NCBI GenBank assembly: GCA_002786025.1
Contig: NHNW01000075.1
Location: 123,784-187,783 of the forward strand
Reading direction: 5' to 3'
Length of the DNA stretch: 64,000 nt
Source of the DNA: Zasmidium citrigriseum
Lineage: Eukaryota; Ascomycota; Dothideomycetes; Mycosphaerellales; Mycosphaerellaceae
A model generated the notes under the pieces. That model worked only from the letters and a program-made list of their open reading frames with translations. It ran no database searches and had not been told where the DNA came from. The translations under genes and the position numbers were made by a program. This document shows positions 51,598 through 62,408 of the stretch, in pieces (position 1 is the first letter of the stretch; the number at the start of each line of letters is the position of its first letter).

Positions 51598-53282
51598 CTA
51601 ATCAACATAGAAAGATGCAAGGCCAATAATCACGAACACCTTCAACAACAACGCACCAGTCAGCCTGAGAGAGGTCAGCAACATTCCCATCAGAATCCAT
51701 CGACCATCAACTCACCAGTTCGACTTCCCTTCTTGTACCACATAGCTCACAATAATAATAGAAGCGAACACAGCCGCAACCGAGAACCCATCAAAGTCAA
51801 GAGTCATGTCGATGCCAACGCCCCAAGCAATCAGCACAATCAGCGGTATCACCATGAGTGCACTCTGCATGCATCTTTCGAGAGTCAATGCGATACTGCG
51901 ATCCATCCTGTCGCTCATCGCGCATTCGATCGGCAGTAGCTCATTGCTCAGCAGCGGCAAGATGACAATGCCGATGAACATATTGGAGACGTGGTGCTGC
52001 GCTACCATGCCTTTTATGCTGTCGGTGGCAAACTCCACGTTGAACGCTAATAGCGTAGTGAAGATCACTAGGATAGAGAGTGCCGTCATCCTGGTAAGAG
52101 TCGGAGTCACCTCTTCTTCTTCCTGCTCCTGGACCAGATTCTCCTGATTGATCGCCCCACCAGCCGTGCTCGCTGCACTCACAGCGCCAATTAGGGCCAT
52201 GCTTTTCAAAGTGTCGCCTTCCTGCTTCTCATTTGTCCGTTTCGGTGTTTTGGGGCTCTCTTCTCGGAACAGTTCTCGGTTGGTCTTCAAACAAAACAAG
52301 AGCCACAGGCCATAAGAGAACATGATAACGACCGACGAGCCTCTCGACTGCGCTACAATTCCGGCTGGTGATGTGTGGCCCCAAAGCTTAGAGACAGTCG
52401 GTACCGTCAAGCTGAGCACAGCCAGCAGGAGCAGAAGACTGATGGTCTGCGCGATCCTGGCGTTGAATTGTTGCTCCGCTCTGTAAATACCGCCAAGCAA
52501 GAACGACAGCCCAGTCATGACCAACAGGGGCTGCAGGATACCACCCAGGAGAGACGCCTGCAGCACTTCGATCTGTCTTGACTTCAACAGGAAGATCGAG
52601 GAGATGAGCTGGACACTGTTGCTGAAGGTCATGCTCAGGAGACCACCTAGCACATCTCCTACATATAGCGTCAGCTCCTCGATCCCGATGCTCACTAAGC
52701 CGCTGCTCGGTACAATCGCGAAGAAGTTGATGATAAAGGTCGCCACCGGTGGCTGGTTCGTGTAGTAGAGGGCGAAGCCGATCGGGATGAAAACCAGCAA
52801 CAAATTCCTCGTCCGAGATTCAAGCAATGACTTCAGTTGGCTGTGTGCCGTGAGCCTAGGCCGATACCTCGTCTTCTCTCTTCGCAAAATATCAACACGG
52901 TCCACTTCTTCGACCTTCCTTTTGAATGGAGTGAGGAAGTCCCTCCGCCTCTTGTGTTGGCCAGGGAATCCTGATTCTGTATTCACCGATTGGACCTCCA
53001 CATCATTACCGCCAGACTCCAGAGTAGTATTCTCCGTGGTCGATTTTCGGACGTGGAACGACGGGCAGGATGCAGTCGTTTCCACACGTCCCAATTGATT
53101 TTCCTCATCGGCACCAACCCCGGGGCGCGCTGTTATGCGCCCAAACGGATTATAAGTCCTCTCTTTACCATAATTTTCTTCAAAATTATGAAACCAGGCA
53201 TCTCGTCTTGCTGCCTGCTTGATTTTGTCTGACGTCTTTTGATCAGCTCCAGCACTTTCGGAGAATCTTCTCACTCACGCAT
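51598..53282 (-). CDS. CAX-type cation/proton exchanger-like protein with altered core motifs
   Basis: Exons 53282-53279 (only ATGC), 53228-51716 and 51664-51598 give 527 residues. The large frame has no ATG at its start. A GTGAGT donor directly after ATGC and a GACGTCAG acceptor supply one and give MHKIKQAARRDAWFHNFEEN, the usual start of fungal vacuolar exchangers. About 130 cytosolic residues precede roughly eleven membrane helices, with an acidic loop (EQEEEEE) midway. Family repeats are recognisable but altered. The first, GNAVELI in yeast Vcx1, reads SNSVQLI (about 204-210). The second, GNAAEH, reads SNELLP (about 429-434). The Glu residues that bind Ca in both repeats are thus replaced. 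It is membrane-embedded and CAX-derived, but Ca/H exchange is doubtful. Confidence 0.8.
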
Positions 53283-53883
53283 GCTTAATGCTCCTGGAAG
53301 GGCGAAGGCACTCGAGAGGACCACGTCCGTCTTACAAGTCTTGTTTGCTCTTGAATACTGAGACTCGGATTTCGAGCACGGTCGTTGCACTATGGAGCGT
53401 TTGCTCCGTAGAGCACAGAGGTGGCGGAAGGTTCGCACTGAGGCTGAGTTTTGAGGCCGCCGGCACATGCAGATGCACGTCCATAAACGGCTCTTAGGCC
53501 GGCGATCAGTGTGCTACTAGCGAGAATAGAAATGAACGTTGAGATTTGTTTCTTCTTCGAAGATGTAATGAATCTCAGCAATAGTACAGCTATCGGTGCT
53601 CGACAGACCGCTATTGAGGGGCAACACCCTATGGCCCAGAAGGCGTACGGTCTGGAACACGAATGGTCGCTTAGGCGGTGGCACAGCAGCATCGTACATG
53701 TCCCATTGGAGAGCAGAGAGACACAGAAGCCTCGATCAAGAATATCCATCACAGGTTTGTAGTGCTCGAAACTTTGTCTCGGCTTGATTCCGGATGTCGA
53801 ATGCCAAGTCATACTTCATTCACTTACCTCTGTACCACATGCCATCGCGAATCCTGGCCGCAGAGACCATGACTCCTCTACCG
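53283..53883. other. Intergenic
   Basis: 601 bp. Contains the CAX-like promoter and leader. Short frames here have no domain. Confidence 0.5.
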
Positions 53884-55935
53884 TCATCTATCCTCAAAAT
53901 CCTCCCCCCTCGCCACGCTCAACACATCCCTCACATGCCCAGCCCCAATCCTCTCCCCACCATCCTCCGCCAACAACCTCGCCATCTTCACAACATTCTT
54001 GATCTGCCTTCCATTCAGACTCTCTCCCGCAAAAGCCGAGATATCACTCGAAGAAATGTCCGAATCTCTAAGAAAGTTCCTCCAGATATCTTCCCGAGAT
54101 TTGAGATCCAAAGGTTTGAACGTCAGCGTGAGATGAATGCGGGAATAGAAAGCATCATCGAAGTTCACCGCGCGGTTCGTGGTGAGGATGAGGATACCGC
54201 GGTAGTACTCCAGGATGCGAAGAAAAGCTTGAGAAGAGGCAAGTCAGCGTCCACATCTCCGTACCAGATGATTGGACTTACCAGCAACCCTCTTATTCCT
54301 CTCCCTCGCCCCGGGCTCATCCTGCACCGCCCTCCTCTCCAAAAACGCATCCGCTTCATCAAGTAGCAGAACCGCCTCCCAACTCGCCGCAAGCCTCAGC
54401 ACCTGCGAGAAGCTCTGCTCGATATTCTTCGCATTATCTCCCAACTCACTGGCACTAATCGCATACAACGGCAACCTCAAGTGATCTGAGATAGACTCCG
54501 CCGTTAGAGTCTTTCCTGTTCCGGGGGGGCCGGCGAGGAGCATGATGAGACCTTGGCCTTTTCCTTGCACGACGTCGTCCATCTCCCGCTTGTGGCCTTT
54601 TTGTTGACGGACGAGGGCTTCGAGGAGTCGTTTGCGGGCTGGTGGAATTACGAGGGAGGAGAAGGCGTTGGCGTTCCAGGAGATCGGGGAGATATTGTCG
54701 ATTTCGAATTCGGCCCAGGATTTGGATCCTAGGAGATAACCGCGGACGACGGATCTGCAGAAGACCTCAGGCCGTAGTCCAAGAAGCTCCTCAGTCCACC
54801 GATGAGCCGTCAACAACGCACCCTCATCTACCCCCTTCCCCATCTCCGGCACCTTCTGCCCAGTACCACCCAACACCAGATGCCGTGCAAGATTCTCCCG
54901 TAACGAAGCCCCCCGCCCATCAACAACCCGCTTCTCCTCATCCCTCACCAACAAAAATTCCAATTTATGCGGCACACTAAACACCCTCGGACAATACCGT
55001 CCCGCAACCTGCGAATGCACCTTCGGCTCAACCATGACCCTCTCTTGAACAAAATTCTCCACTGAATCAAAGTCATAGTCCCCCGCCGTGTGCAACAAAA
55101 CCCTCCCATCATAATACCGATACGCAGGCGCCTGGCGTAAGAGATCGACCGCCGCTTCACCTCTCGCAGAGAGCATCTCCAGCAACGCCGCCGCGTCCTC
55201 GCAGAACTGCAACGGCTTAACATTCAGTCCCGAAATCTGCGTACTTCCCGCGAACGACGTAATGGAGCTGGAGGTTTTATGCCAGCCGTATCGATCGCCG
55301 TCGAAATCCAAATGCAGCATGTTTACCGAAAGACAAGGCGGTTGCTCGGACATGAGGTACTTGTACCCTTCGACTAGGAAACAATGTTGTTTTCCGTTGA
55401 TGGCTCCGAAGATGGGACAGCCGGGTGGGAAGACGGTCCAGAGGAGGCGGAAGGTGATGTTGCCATTTCGAGTCAGGCTCTGGGCATCTCTAAGTGATGC
55501 TTCGAATTCCTCTTCTAAGATCGTGACGAGAGCGTCGACCTCTTCCCTCTCACGCTTATCCTCCACTCCCTTCGCAGCAGCGAGCAACGTAGGCCATTGG
55601 TGGAAGAACGGATGAAACGGAGAATCAAACGACAATTCCACGGCATCTATATTTTCGCCGGGATAGTTACCCAGGACTTCTCGGATCAGTTGTTTCAGGG
55701 TAGGACTTTGGATATTGATTGATGAGAGGTAGAGTTTGAATTCATTGCTTCTGTCTTCGGAGCGGCGACCTTGATATCGAGTTATGAGGGCGAATTCTGG
55801 TGTTGATGAGGTGGTTTGGAGGTAGTCGGGGCAGGTTGTTTGCCAGGTTGTTCCGCCGCGTTCGTTGGGGACGCCGTAGAGCTTTTTGATTAGGGTGTTT
55901 GAGTTGGTGTCGACGACGCCGTTGGGTTGTGCCAT
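53884..55935 (-). CDS. Large fungal AAA ATPase with unknown N-terminal domain
   Basis: Exons 55935-54282 and 54227-53884 (54-bp intron inside the AAA domain, phase 1) give 665 residues. The first about 420 residues are a fungal-specific region with VEGYKYLMSEQPPCLSVNMLHLD and FEIDNISPISWNANAF. The AAA core follows with Walker A GPPGTGKT (about 469), Walker B LLLDEADAF (about 525), sensor 1 LILTTNRAVNFDDAF and RIHLTLTFKPL as the Arg-finger region. Family members are soluble ATPases common in ascomycetes, and the N-terminal domain may bind substrate (inference). They resemble Bcs1/ATAD3-type AAA domains but lack a membrane helix. The role is unknown. The intron is confirmed by the continuous AAA sequence across it. 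Confidence 0.85.
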
Positions 55936-56200
55936 GTTGTCGACGTGCTGGATTGTCGGTATCTATCCATGGAGTCTTGCGTGACATGGGTGCTTGGCGG
56001 CTGGAGATCTAGATGTATTGTCGATCATGCACATCCTTTTGGCAAGGAGGGGTATCGAAGTCCTCTCGTCCGGAGCCCGCTCCTTTGCCTTCGAGATAGG
56101 TGATTTTCGAGCCTCAAAAGGCCGTTGAAGTGAAATGATATATACAGTCACTAAACGTAACAAAAGATGCGCATCATACATACATCAAACCCTCACACCA

Positions 56201-57568
56201 TCACAGCTTACTCCCCTCCGCCCTAACCCCCTTCTTATACTCCTCATCCAAAACCATCCCCTTAACACCCTCGCCCCTCCAATCATCAGTCCAAACATGA
56301 TCCTGCCTCGCCCTCTCCTTCGGCCAAGTCCACCTCTCCCTCATCTCTTTCCCCAGCGCATCCCGATCCCTCCCCTGCAGAACATCCACAATCCTCTCCC
56401 CAATCGTCGGCAAGAACTTATACGCATGTCCCGATCCACCGGTCGCGACAAAAAGCCCCTTATACTTCGGATGGTAAGAGATGATCCAGTCTCCAGTGAG
56501 CGTGTCGGTGTACCAGCAGATTCTCGTGTAGGTAAAGGGGCGGTCGCCGAGAGAGGGGATAGCGCGGCGGAGGAAATCGCGGCAGATTGCGGCGCCTTCG
56601 GCGGGGATTTCCATGGTGGGGTCGTCGAGTTTTGTTCGGGGGAGGGAGACTATGATTTTTTCGTTGGGTTTCTCGGGGTGGGGGATTGTGACTGGATTGG
56701 CGTAGCCGTAGCCGTGGCGGGCGACTTTTAGGATGCGGTTTCGTGGCGGGATGATGAACATGCCGTCGTGTTCGCAGAGTAGGACGGGTTGGTCTGGGGC
56801 GGCGAGGCGGTCTTCTTCTTCCTTGGTGATGTCGATGTAGGCGAGCACTTGGCCGGTTGCGCTTGCGATGCCTCGTAGGTCGATGAGTTTGGGCGTCCAG
56901 GCTCCTGTGGCGAGGACTGTGAGGTCGGCGGTCATGCGCTCGCCATTGGTGAGTTCCACGCCGTTGACATTGGAGCCATTGAAGAGCAAGCGTTTGACTT
57001 CTGCGGTCCGGAACTGCACTCGTCCCGTAGCTTCGATCTTCTTCCTCATGTACTTGATGCCGTCCTCAGCGTGGGCCCATCCAGAAGTCCAGTTCACCAT
57101 GCCCTTATTGCCAACATAGCCTTCCTTCGCGCCCATGGCAACCTTCGCACCCTCGACATCTTCAAATAGAGTCACATCTGCGCCATCCTCCTTCCTCCCC
57201 ACCGTCAAGCCTAACTTCTCCGTGATGTTCACCACGACTTCCTTCAAGAACTTGGCGGCATCATCGGATCCAGGCTTGTCCTCAGTGACCAGTGCAAGAC
57301 CACTCTGCGTATACCGGCCATCCCGCCCCCATTCGCCCCTCCAGTAAGGCATGGTCTCTGACATGAGTTGGGCATAAGGCAAGCTGGCATAGTCGGCCCT
57401 AATGATGCGAGAGGAATCGATCGAGGCTCCATCCGGGGCAGGAAACGGTACTCTTTCCAGGACTGTGATCTTTGTATTCTTGAACTCCGGTCTCAATGCC
57501 AGGCCGTATGCCGTTCCTAGGCCAAAGACTCCGGATCCCACGATAAGGACGGATGACGGTGTAGACAT
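56201..57568 (-). CDS. Peroxisomal FAD-dependent amine oxidase (fructosyl-amino-acid/saccharopine oxidase type)
   Basis: A single exon codes for 455 residues. The FAD site VGSGVFGLG is at about 10-18, followed by ITVLER. The SSRIIRADYASLPYAQL block near 55 is typical of the sarcosine oxidase/amadoriase superfamily. The Cys of RICWYTDT near 365 is the position that holds covalent FAD in this group, and TGGSGHAYKFLP near 395 closes the FAD site. The protein ends SKL, a perfect peroxisomal targeting signal 1, fitting an H2O2-producing oxidase. Substrate choices are fructosyl amino acids, N-methyl amino acids, L-saccharopine or L-pipecolate, and motif reading cannot decide among them. It diverges from the Oms1-like gene over a 292-bp spacer. 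Confidence 0.9.
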   Translation of the reverse strand: MSTPSSVLIVGSGVFGLGTAYGLALRPEFKNTKITVLERVPFPAPDGASIDSSRIIRADYASLPYAQLMSETMPYWRGEWGRDGRYTQSGLALVTEDKPGSDDAAKFLKEVVVNITEKLGLTVGRKEDGADVTLFEDVEGAKVAMGAKEGYVGNKGMVNWTSGWAHAEDGIKYMRKKIEATGRVQFRTAEVKRLLFNGSNVNGVELTNGERMTADLTVLATGAWTPKLIDLRGIASATGQVLAYIDITKEEEDRLAAPDQPVLLCEHDGMFIIPPRNRILKVARHGYGYANPVTIPHPEKPNEKIIVSLPRTKLDDPTMEIPAEGAAICRDFLRRAIPSLGDRPFTYTRICWYTDTLTGDWIISYHPKYKGLFVATGGSGHAYKFLPTIGERIVDVLQGRDRDALGKEMRERWTWPKERARQDHVWTDDWRGEGVKGMVLDEEYKKGVRAEGSKL

Positions 57569-57860
57569 TTTGCTGGTGCTAGTGCCGGAGCTAGACTGGA
57601 AGCACCCAGAAGTAGATTGAACAGAGAGAAATATGATACAGACCTACAAGACTACTAGATGGAGTAAGATAGATATCAATGGTGCCATGGGGCCAGACAC
57701 AGATTTCAGTGGGTGCAGTCAAAGGTGCCGCGAGTTCAGCCGACACCAAGCGCATCTACGGTCTCCATCGCCGGCGTCGGCTGCTGAATCCTGAGCTCCA
57801 TCCTCCTTCCACACTCCATCGAATAATCATACCTCGAGCTACATCTCGCAGTATCGACCG

Positions 57861-58928
57861 ATGCAGCGCGGTTTCGGCCTACGCCATGTAGCCGCCAGAA
57901 ATGCGCAGTCCTTGACTGCTCGCAACATTCGCAAACCCTTCCAATACCGTCGATACGCAGCCCAACCACCATCGGCACGACAACCCGAGAAGACACGCGC
58001 TCCATCCTCTGCAGCACCTCAGAAGCCAAAGACGCTATTCTGGGCAGTGTCGACCCTCTTCGGCCTGGCCATTGGCTTCTACAGCGTCCAGCTATACATC
58101 GCAGCGAGACAGCCATGCTCGAATCCAGCAGTACGAGATCTAGCAACGCAGAAAGACGTCTCAGGGCAATATGATGACACCGCGGATAGCTTCGACAGCG
58201 AGGTCGGGCTATCAGAGACGCTCATGGGCATCAATAGAACTCGAAAGAAGCTGGCGCGGAAATGCACAGGACATGTGTTGGAGGTTAGCTGTGGGACAGG
58301 GAGAAATCTGGGCTACTTCGACATTGGCAAGGAGGGAAAAGTGGACAGTCTGACTTTTGTGGATCTGAGTCCGCAGATGGTAGATGTCTGTAAGAAGAAG
58401 TGGGACGTGCTGTTTGGCAAAAAGCAGAAGAAGCTCAAGCCAGGCCTTGTGGTGCGGTTCCTGCCAGGTTCGGCGCTCGGTCAGATGCCATTGGCACCGA
58501 CAACGCCTCCACGGAAGTACGACTCGATCATACAGACTATGGGTCTCTGCAGCACGCCATCGCCGGTTGAGCTGCTGACGAACATGGTGCAATATCTGGA
58601 CACGAGCAATCCGGATGCTAGAATCTACCTCCTGGAACATGGGCGCAGCTATCAAGACTGGTTGAACAACATTCTAGACTCTGCATCTGAGAAGCATGCC
58701 GAACTTCACGGATGCTGGTTCAATCGCGACATTGGAGCTTTGGTAGAAGATGCTGCCAAGCAGACTGGGATGGAAGTGGTTAATGAGAGAAGGCATCATG
58801 TTGGCACTACCTGGGTGTTCGAACTGAAGCCCGGTCCAGATGCTGGGAAGAAGTCAGCTGCAATCGCCGAGAAAGTCGCTGAAGAGGTCAAGGAGAAGTC
58901 TCGTGGCTGGTTTGGGTGGTCTGGCTGA
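57861..58928 (+). CDS. OMS1: Mitochondrial Oms1-like membrane methyltransferase
   Basis: A single exon codes for 355 residues. The N-terminus is Arg/Gln-rich without acids (MQRGFGLRHVAARNAQSLTA), a mitochondrial presequence. A single membrane helix follows at about 58-78 (FWAVSTLFGLAIGFYSVQLY), then a class I methyltransferase domain with the SAM motif LEVSCGTGRNLG (about 140), TFVDLSPQMVDVCKKK (motif II) and a late YLLEHGRSYQDWLN. This layout is that of yeast Oms1, an inner-membrane protein with a methyltransferase fold found as a suppressor of oxa1 defects. The C-terminus is Lys/Glu-rich and ends GWFGWSG. The methyl acceptor is unknown. Confidence 0.85.
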   Translation: MQRGFGLRHVAARNAQSLTARNIRKPFQYRRYAAQPPSARQPEKTRAPSSAAPQKPKTLFWAVSTLFGLAIGFYSVQLYIAARQPCSNPAVRDLATQKDVSGQYDDTADSFDSEVGLSETLMGINRTRKKLARKCTGHVLEVSCGTGRNLGYFDIGKEGKVDSLTFVDLSPQMVDVCKKKWDVLFGKKQKKLKPGLVVRFLPGSALGQMPLAPTTPPRKYDSIIQTMGLCSTPSPVELLTNMVQYLDTSNPDARIYLLEHGRSYQDWLNNILDSASEKHAELHGCWFNRDIGALVEDAAKQTGMEVVNERRHHVGTTWVFELKPGPDAGKKSAAIAEKVAEEVKEKSRGWFGWSG

Positions 58929-59644
58929 AAAGCTGATCACATTGACCTACTGCCAGGGCATGTCACCTGCCCCGAGGCAAAAGTCCGCCGATGCCCATGA
59001 CATGGCATGTGTGAAGGTACGTCCGCAATCTCATCTTCCACTTTTCACACCATGATGATATTAAAATCCAAAATATGTTTCAAGACGGGGCGGAGAGACT
59101 TGGTCTCATTGAATGATAGATTTTCTTACTGATCATGCCATTCCGATACTCTTTCTACACGAATTCTTCTGCGGTAGCCCAACTGACGATGAGCAGGCAA
59201 ACAGCACCCGCGGCGACCGACACACGACTGTCCTGTGTCATGCGAACAAGAGGTGGCGACACACTGACTGCCATGGTCTTGCGCGAAGATGCGATCCGTG
59301 TCGCTCATACCGCCTAGCCAGCACCATCGACGCAGCATGCGAGCTACGACGGCCATCTTCCGTGAATCTCGCAAGATGTGTTCCCTCGAATGGGCGACGC
59401 GACGATCCCGTCACCGCGCACGAAGCGCAAGTGAATGAGCGCACAATAAGGTTTACACCTATTGTCCTCGCCATGTTTGCTCTACACTCGCGAGAAGCTG
59501 CCGACAATAGCAAGCATGTTCTATTGAGGACCTAATCCTACTATTTCTCTAAGCACGAATATTTCCTCGTCTCCTGCCCACTCTGTCATGTATAACAGCG
59601 CGAAAGAAACAACGACACCATCCTCAAGAGCAGCGCTATCCGAC
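58929..59644. other. Intergenic
   Basis: 716 bp between plus-strand genes. No supported gene. 59560-59590 is pyrimidine-rich, and an upstream in-frame ATG (59588) for the next gene lies here. Confidence 0.5.
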
Positions 59645-60360
59645 ATGCCTTTCACGGCCCTCCTCCCGGCCCTGGCGCTCGCCATCGCGCTGGTCTCCCT
59701 TATCTGCTCTGTCTACTTCCAACACCATGCCGGCAATACTGCGAACAAACCGATATACATCGCCTGGATCACGCTGTCGGCAGCCATCGCATACGTTCTT
59801 CTTTGCTTCATCGTTGTTCGCCACTATCGAGCCCGGCAAGACCAGCAATCTGCAAAGTCTGTCAAGAGTCGAGGCTACCGCATCTCTCGCCGATCGAACG
59901 ATACAGATACAGAGACCCCAGACGGACAGGTGGCACCGAACCAGCATGCTAGCCTGAGTACCTTCTACTACTGCGACTCGAGCTTCGCGGCTATTCATCT
60001 CAATTCAGGTAAGCAACCCCACAACTACCATACATGAGCCTTATACTAACAACCTCAGCAATGGGCACACCACGTACACCACAGACCGTGATTCGCCATC
60101 CACCCAGAAGCAGCTCTCTACTCCCTCCATCGACAATCCATCATTCGCTCTCACCACGGCTCTCGACCAAGTTGCAGACAGCGTCGAAGCTGAATCTTTT
60201 CAGCGTGCAAGCGGTGAAGGTGGATGTTGTGTCGGGGTCAAGGAAGGGAAAGACGGATGTGGATGTGGATGAGAAGGAGACTGTGCGGAGGGAGAGTCTT
60301 GAGAAGTTGATGAGGGCGACGGAACGGAGGAGTCGGGGGGCGAGAGATGGGAAGGCTTGA
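59645..60360 (+). CDS. Two-helix membrane protein of unknown function
   Basis: Exons 59645-60008 and 60059-60360 (50-bp intron, GTAAGC, perfect TACTAAC branch) give 221 residues. A longer start at 59588 adds 19 residues. I prefer the internal ATG because it directly heads the first membrane helix (LLPALALAIALVSLICSVYF). A second helix follows at about 38-58 (WITLSAAIAYVLLCFIVVRH), then a basic, Ser/Asp-rich cytosolic region with RARQDQQSAKSVKSRGYR and a Lys/Arg-rich end rich in V-D repeats. No domain recognised. Composition suggests a small fungal tetraspan-like or ion-handling accessory protein, but I make no functional claim. Confidence 0.65.
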
Positions 60361-60582
60361 TGCATTGATTTCAAGAAATGGCAGGGGCTGTAAAGGCCAA
60401 GAGGGCGACTTGTACCACCATGGAAGAGCCGCATGAACGTCGCCCACCAAGCATAAGAGCACACTGCTTGTTCGTCCTTCATTCCGAAGCTTTTCGCACC
60501 ATCTCCACCCTACGACCTCCCTCGAACCCACCAACCGTTCGATCTGCCAACGCCTCCATCCATCGTCGCCCTTCGCCCCACG

Positions 60583-61077
60583 ATGTCGTGCAACCACACC
60601 ACCAAGCCAGCTCAGCAACCCGTCAGCATGTACCCCGAATTCGAGGACGCCTTCGCCACCACCAACAAGGATTGGAACGGCCCTTACTGGCTCGAGAACG
60701 CCATACAACAGGACGACATCTTGGCCACCTTGGCCGTCACCTCGCCAAGCGAAACAGCCAATCAGTTAGTATTTTTTTTTACTTGACTGACCATGCCAAG
60801 GATCTCAGCAACTCTGGTGAATTCTGAGGAGGAAGTCATCACGTGCCATACCATCGCCTCTATTCCTCCAGGACGTCGAGCTTCGAAGACTCTCAAATGT
60901 GGTCTCTGCGACTCCAAGATTCTGTTCGACCGCAAGTATGAGCTGGAACGTCACATGCTCACGCACCAGACTGGGGCCTTTCCCTGCACGGTCGGTGGCT
61001 GCGTATTTCAGGGACAGAAGGCCTTCAAACGTGCTGAACATCTTCGCAACCACCTTCGCAAAGTTCATGGACAGTGA
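60583..61077 (+). CDS. Two-finger C2H2 zinc-finger protein
   Basis: Exons 60583-60764 and 60801-61077 give 152 residues. Finger 1 is CGLCDSKILFDRKYELERHM followed by LTH (C-x2-C, H-x3-H). Finger 2 is CTVGGC..FKRAEHLRNHLRKVH (C-x4-C, H-x4-H), the usual fungal tandem pair near the C-terminus. The acidic, aromatic N-terminal half (YPEFEDAF, DWNGPYWLENA) could act in activation. The intron is only 36 bp (GTTAGT, T9 tract, GACTGACC branch, CCAAG acceptor). It is needed because the first frame runs into a stop, and this junction restores a stop-free reading. An upstream exon could add N-terminal sequence. Probably a nuclear DNA-binding protein. Confidence 0.7.
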
Positions 61078-61349
61078 TAGACTCCACGGGACACTTGTCG
61101 AACCCAAACTTTGTGCACGATGATATCGCTTTTGGCAGACTTTTGATGTTACAATTGAGCAAAGGAGTTTAGTGTTGGAATACAATGAAGACTTTCAAAA
61201 GTACATCTTTTCTATGTTACATACGAACCTGTGCCTCCTTTCGGCATCCAATGCAACCCAGCCATGCCCAAGGCCAAGCTATGCCCCCCAAAAGCCAGAC
61301 ACAAGACACCCAAAACGCCTCGCTCCCAAATCCCCATCCACATCCCCCT

Positions 61350-62183
<834 letters not shown>

Positions 62184-62345
62184 GATGGTCGCGGTGTTTG
62201 GGAATTGACTGTCGAGTCGGTTGGTAGTTGGCGCGGTGAAAGGAGCGACGGCAGTTGGAGAAGTCAATGGCAGCGGGTGGTGGAACAGGGGTTGGATCGA
62301 GGTGAGGTCGAGAGGCCACTTGGAGCTTGCCTAGTCTCAGCGCAC

Positions 62346-62408
62346 AGACTACCTACTTGGCAAAGTTTTCTAACTATACCTGATTTGTAACTTTGCCGCA
62401 GGTAGTCT
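62346..62408. repeat. Inverted repeat at the border of the RIP block
   Basis: Arms 62346-62367 and 62389-62408 pair over 9 + 9 bp (AGACTACCT...GGCAAAGTT) around a small internal mismatch, with a 21-bp loop. It lies where normal base composition gives way to RIP-mutated DNA and could be a transposon end or a hairpin terminator. Confidence 0.55.

Noticed and set aside
53794..54366. 190-codon plus-strand frame
   Set aside because: Antisense to the 3' exon of the AAA ATPase gene.
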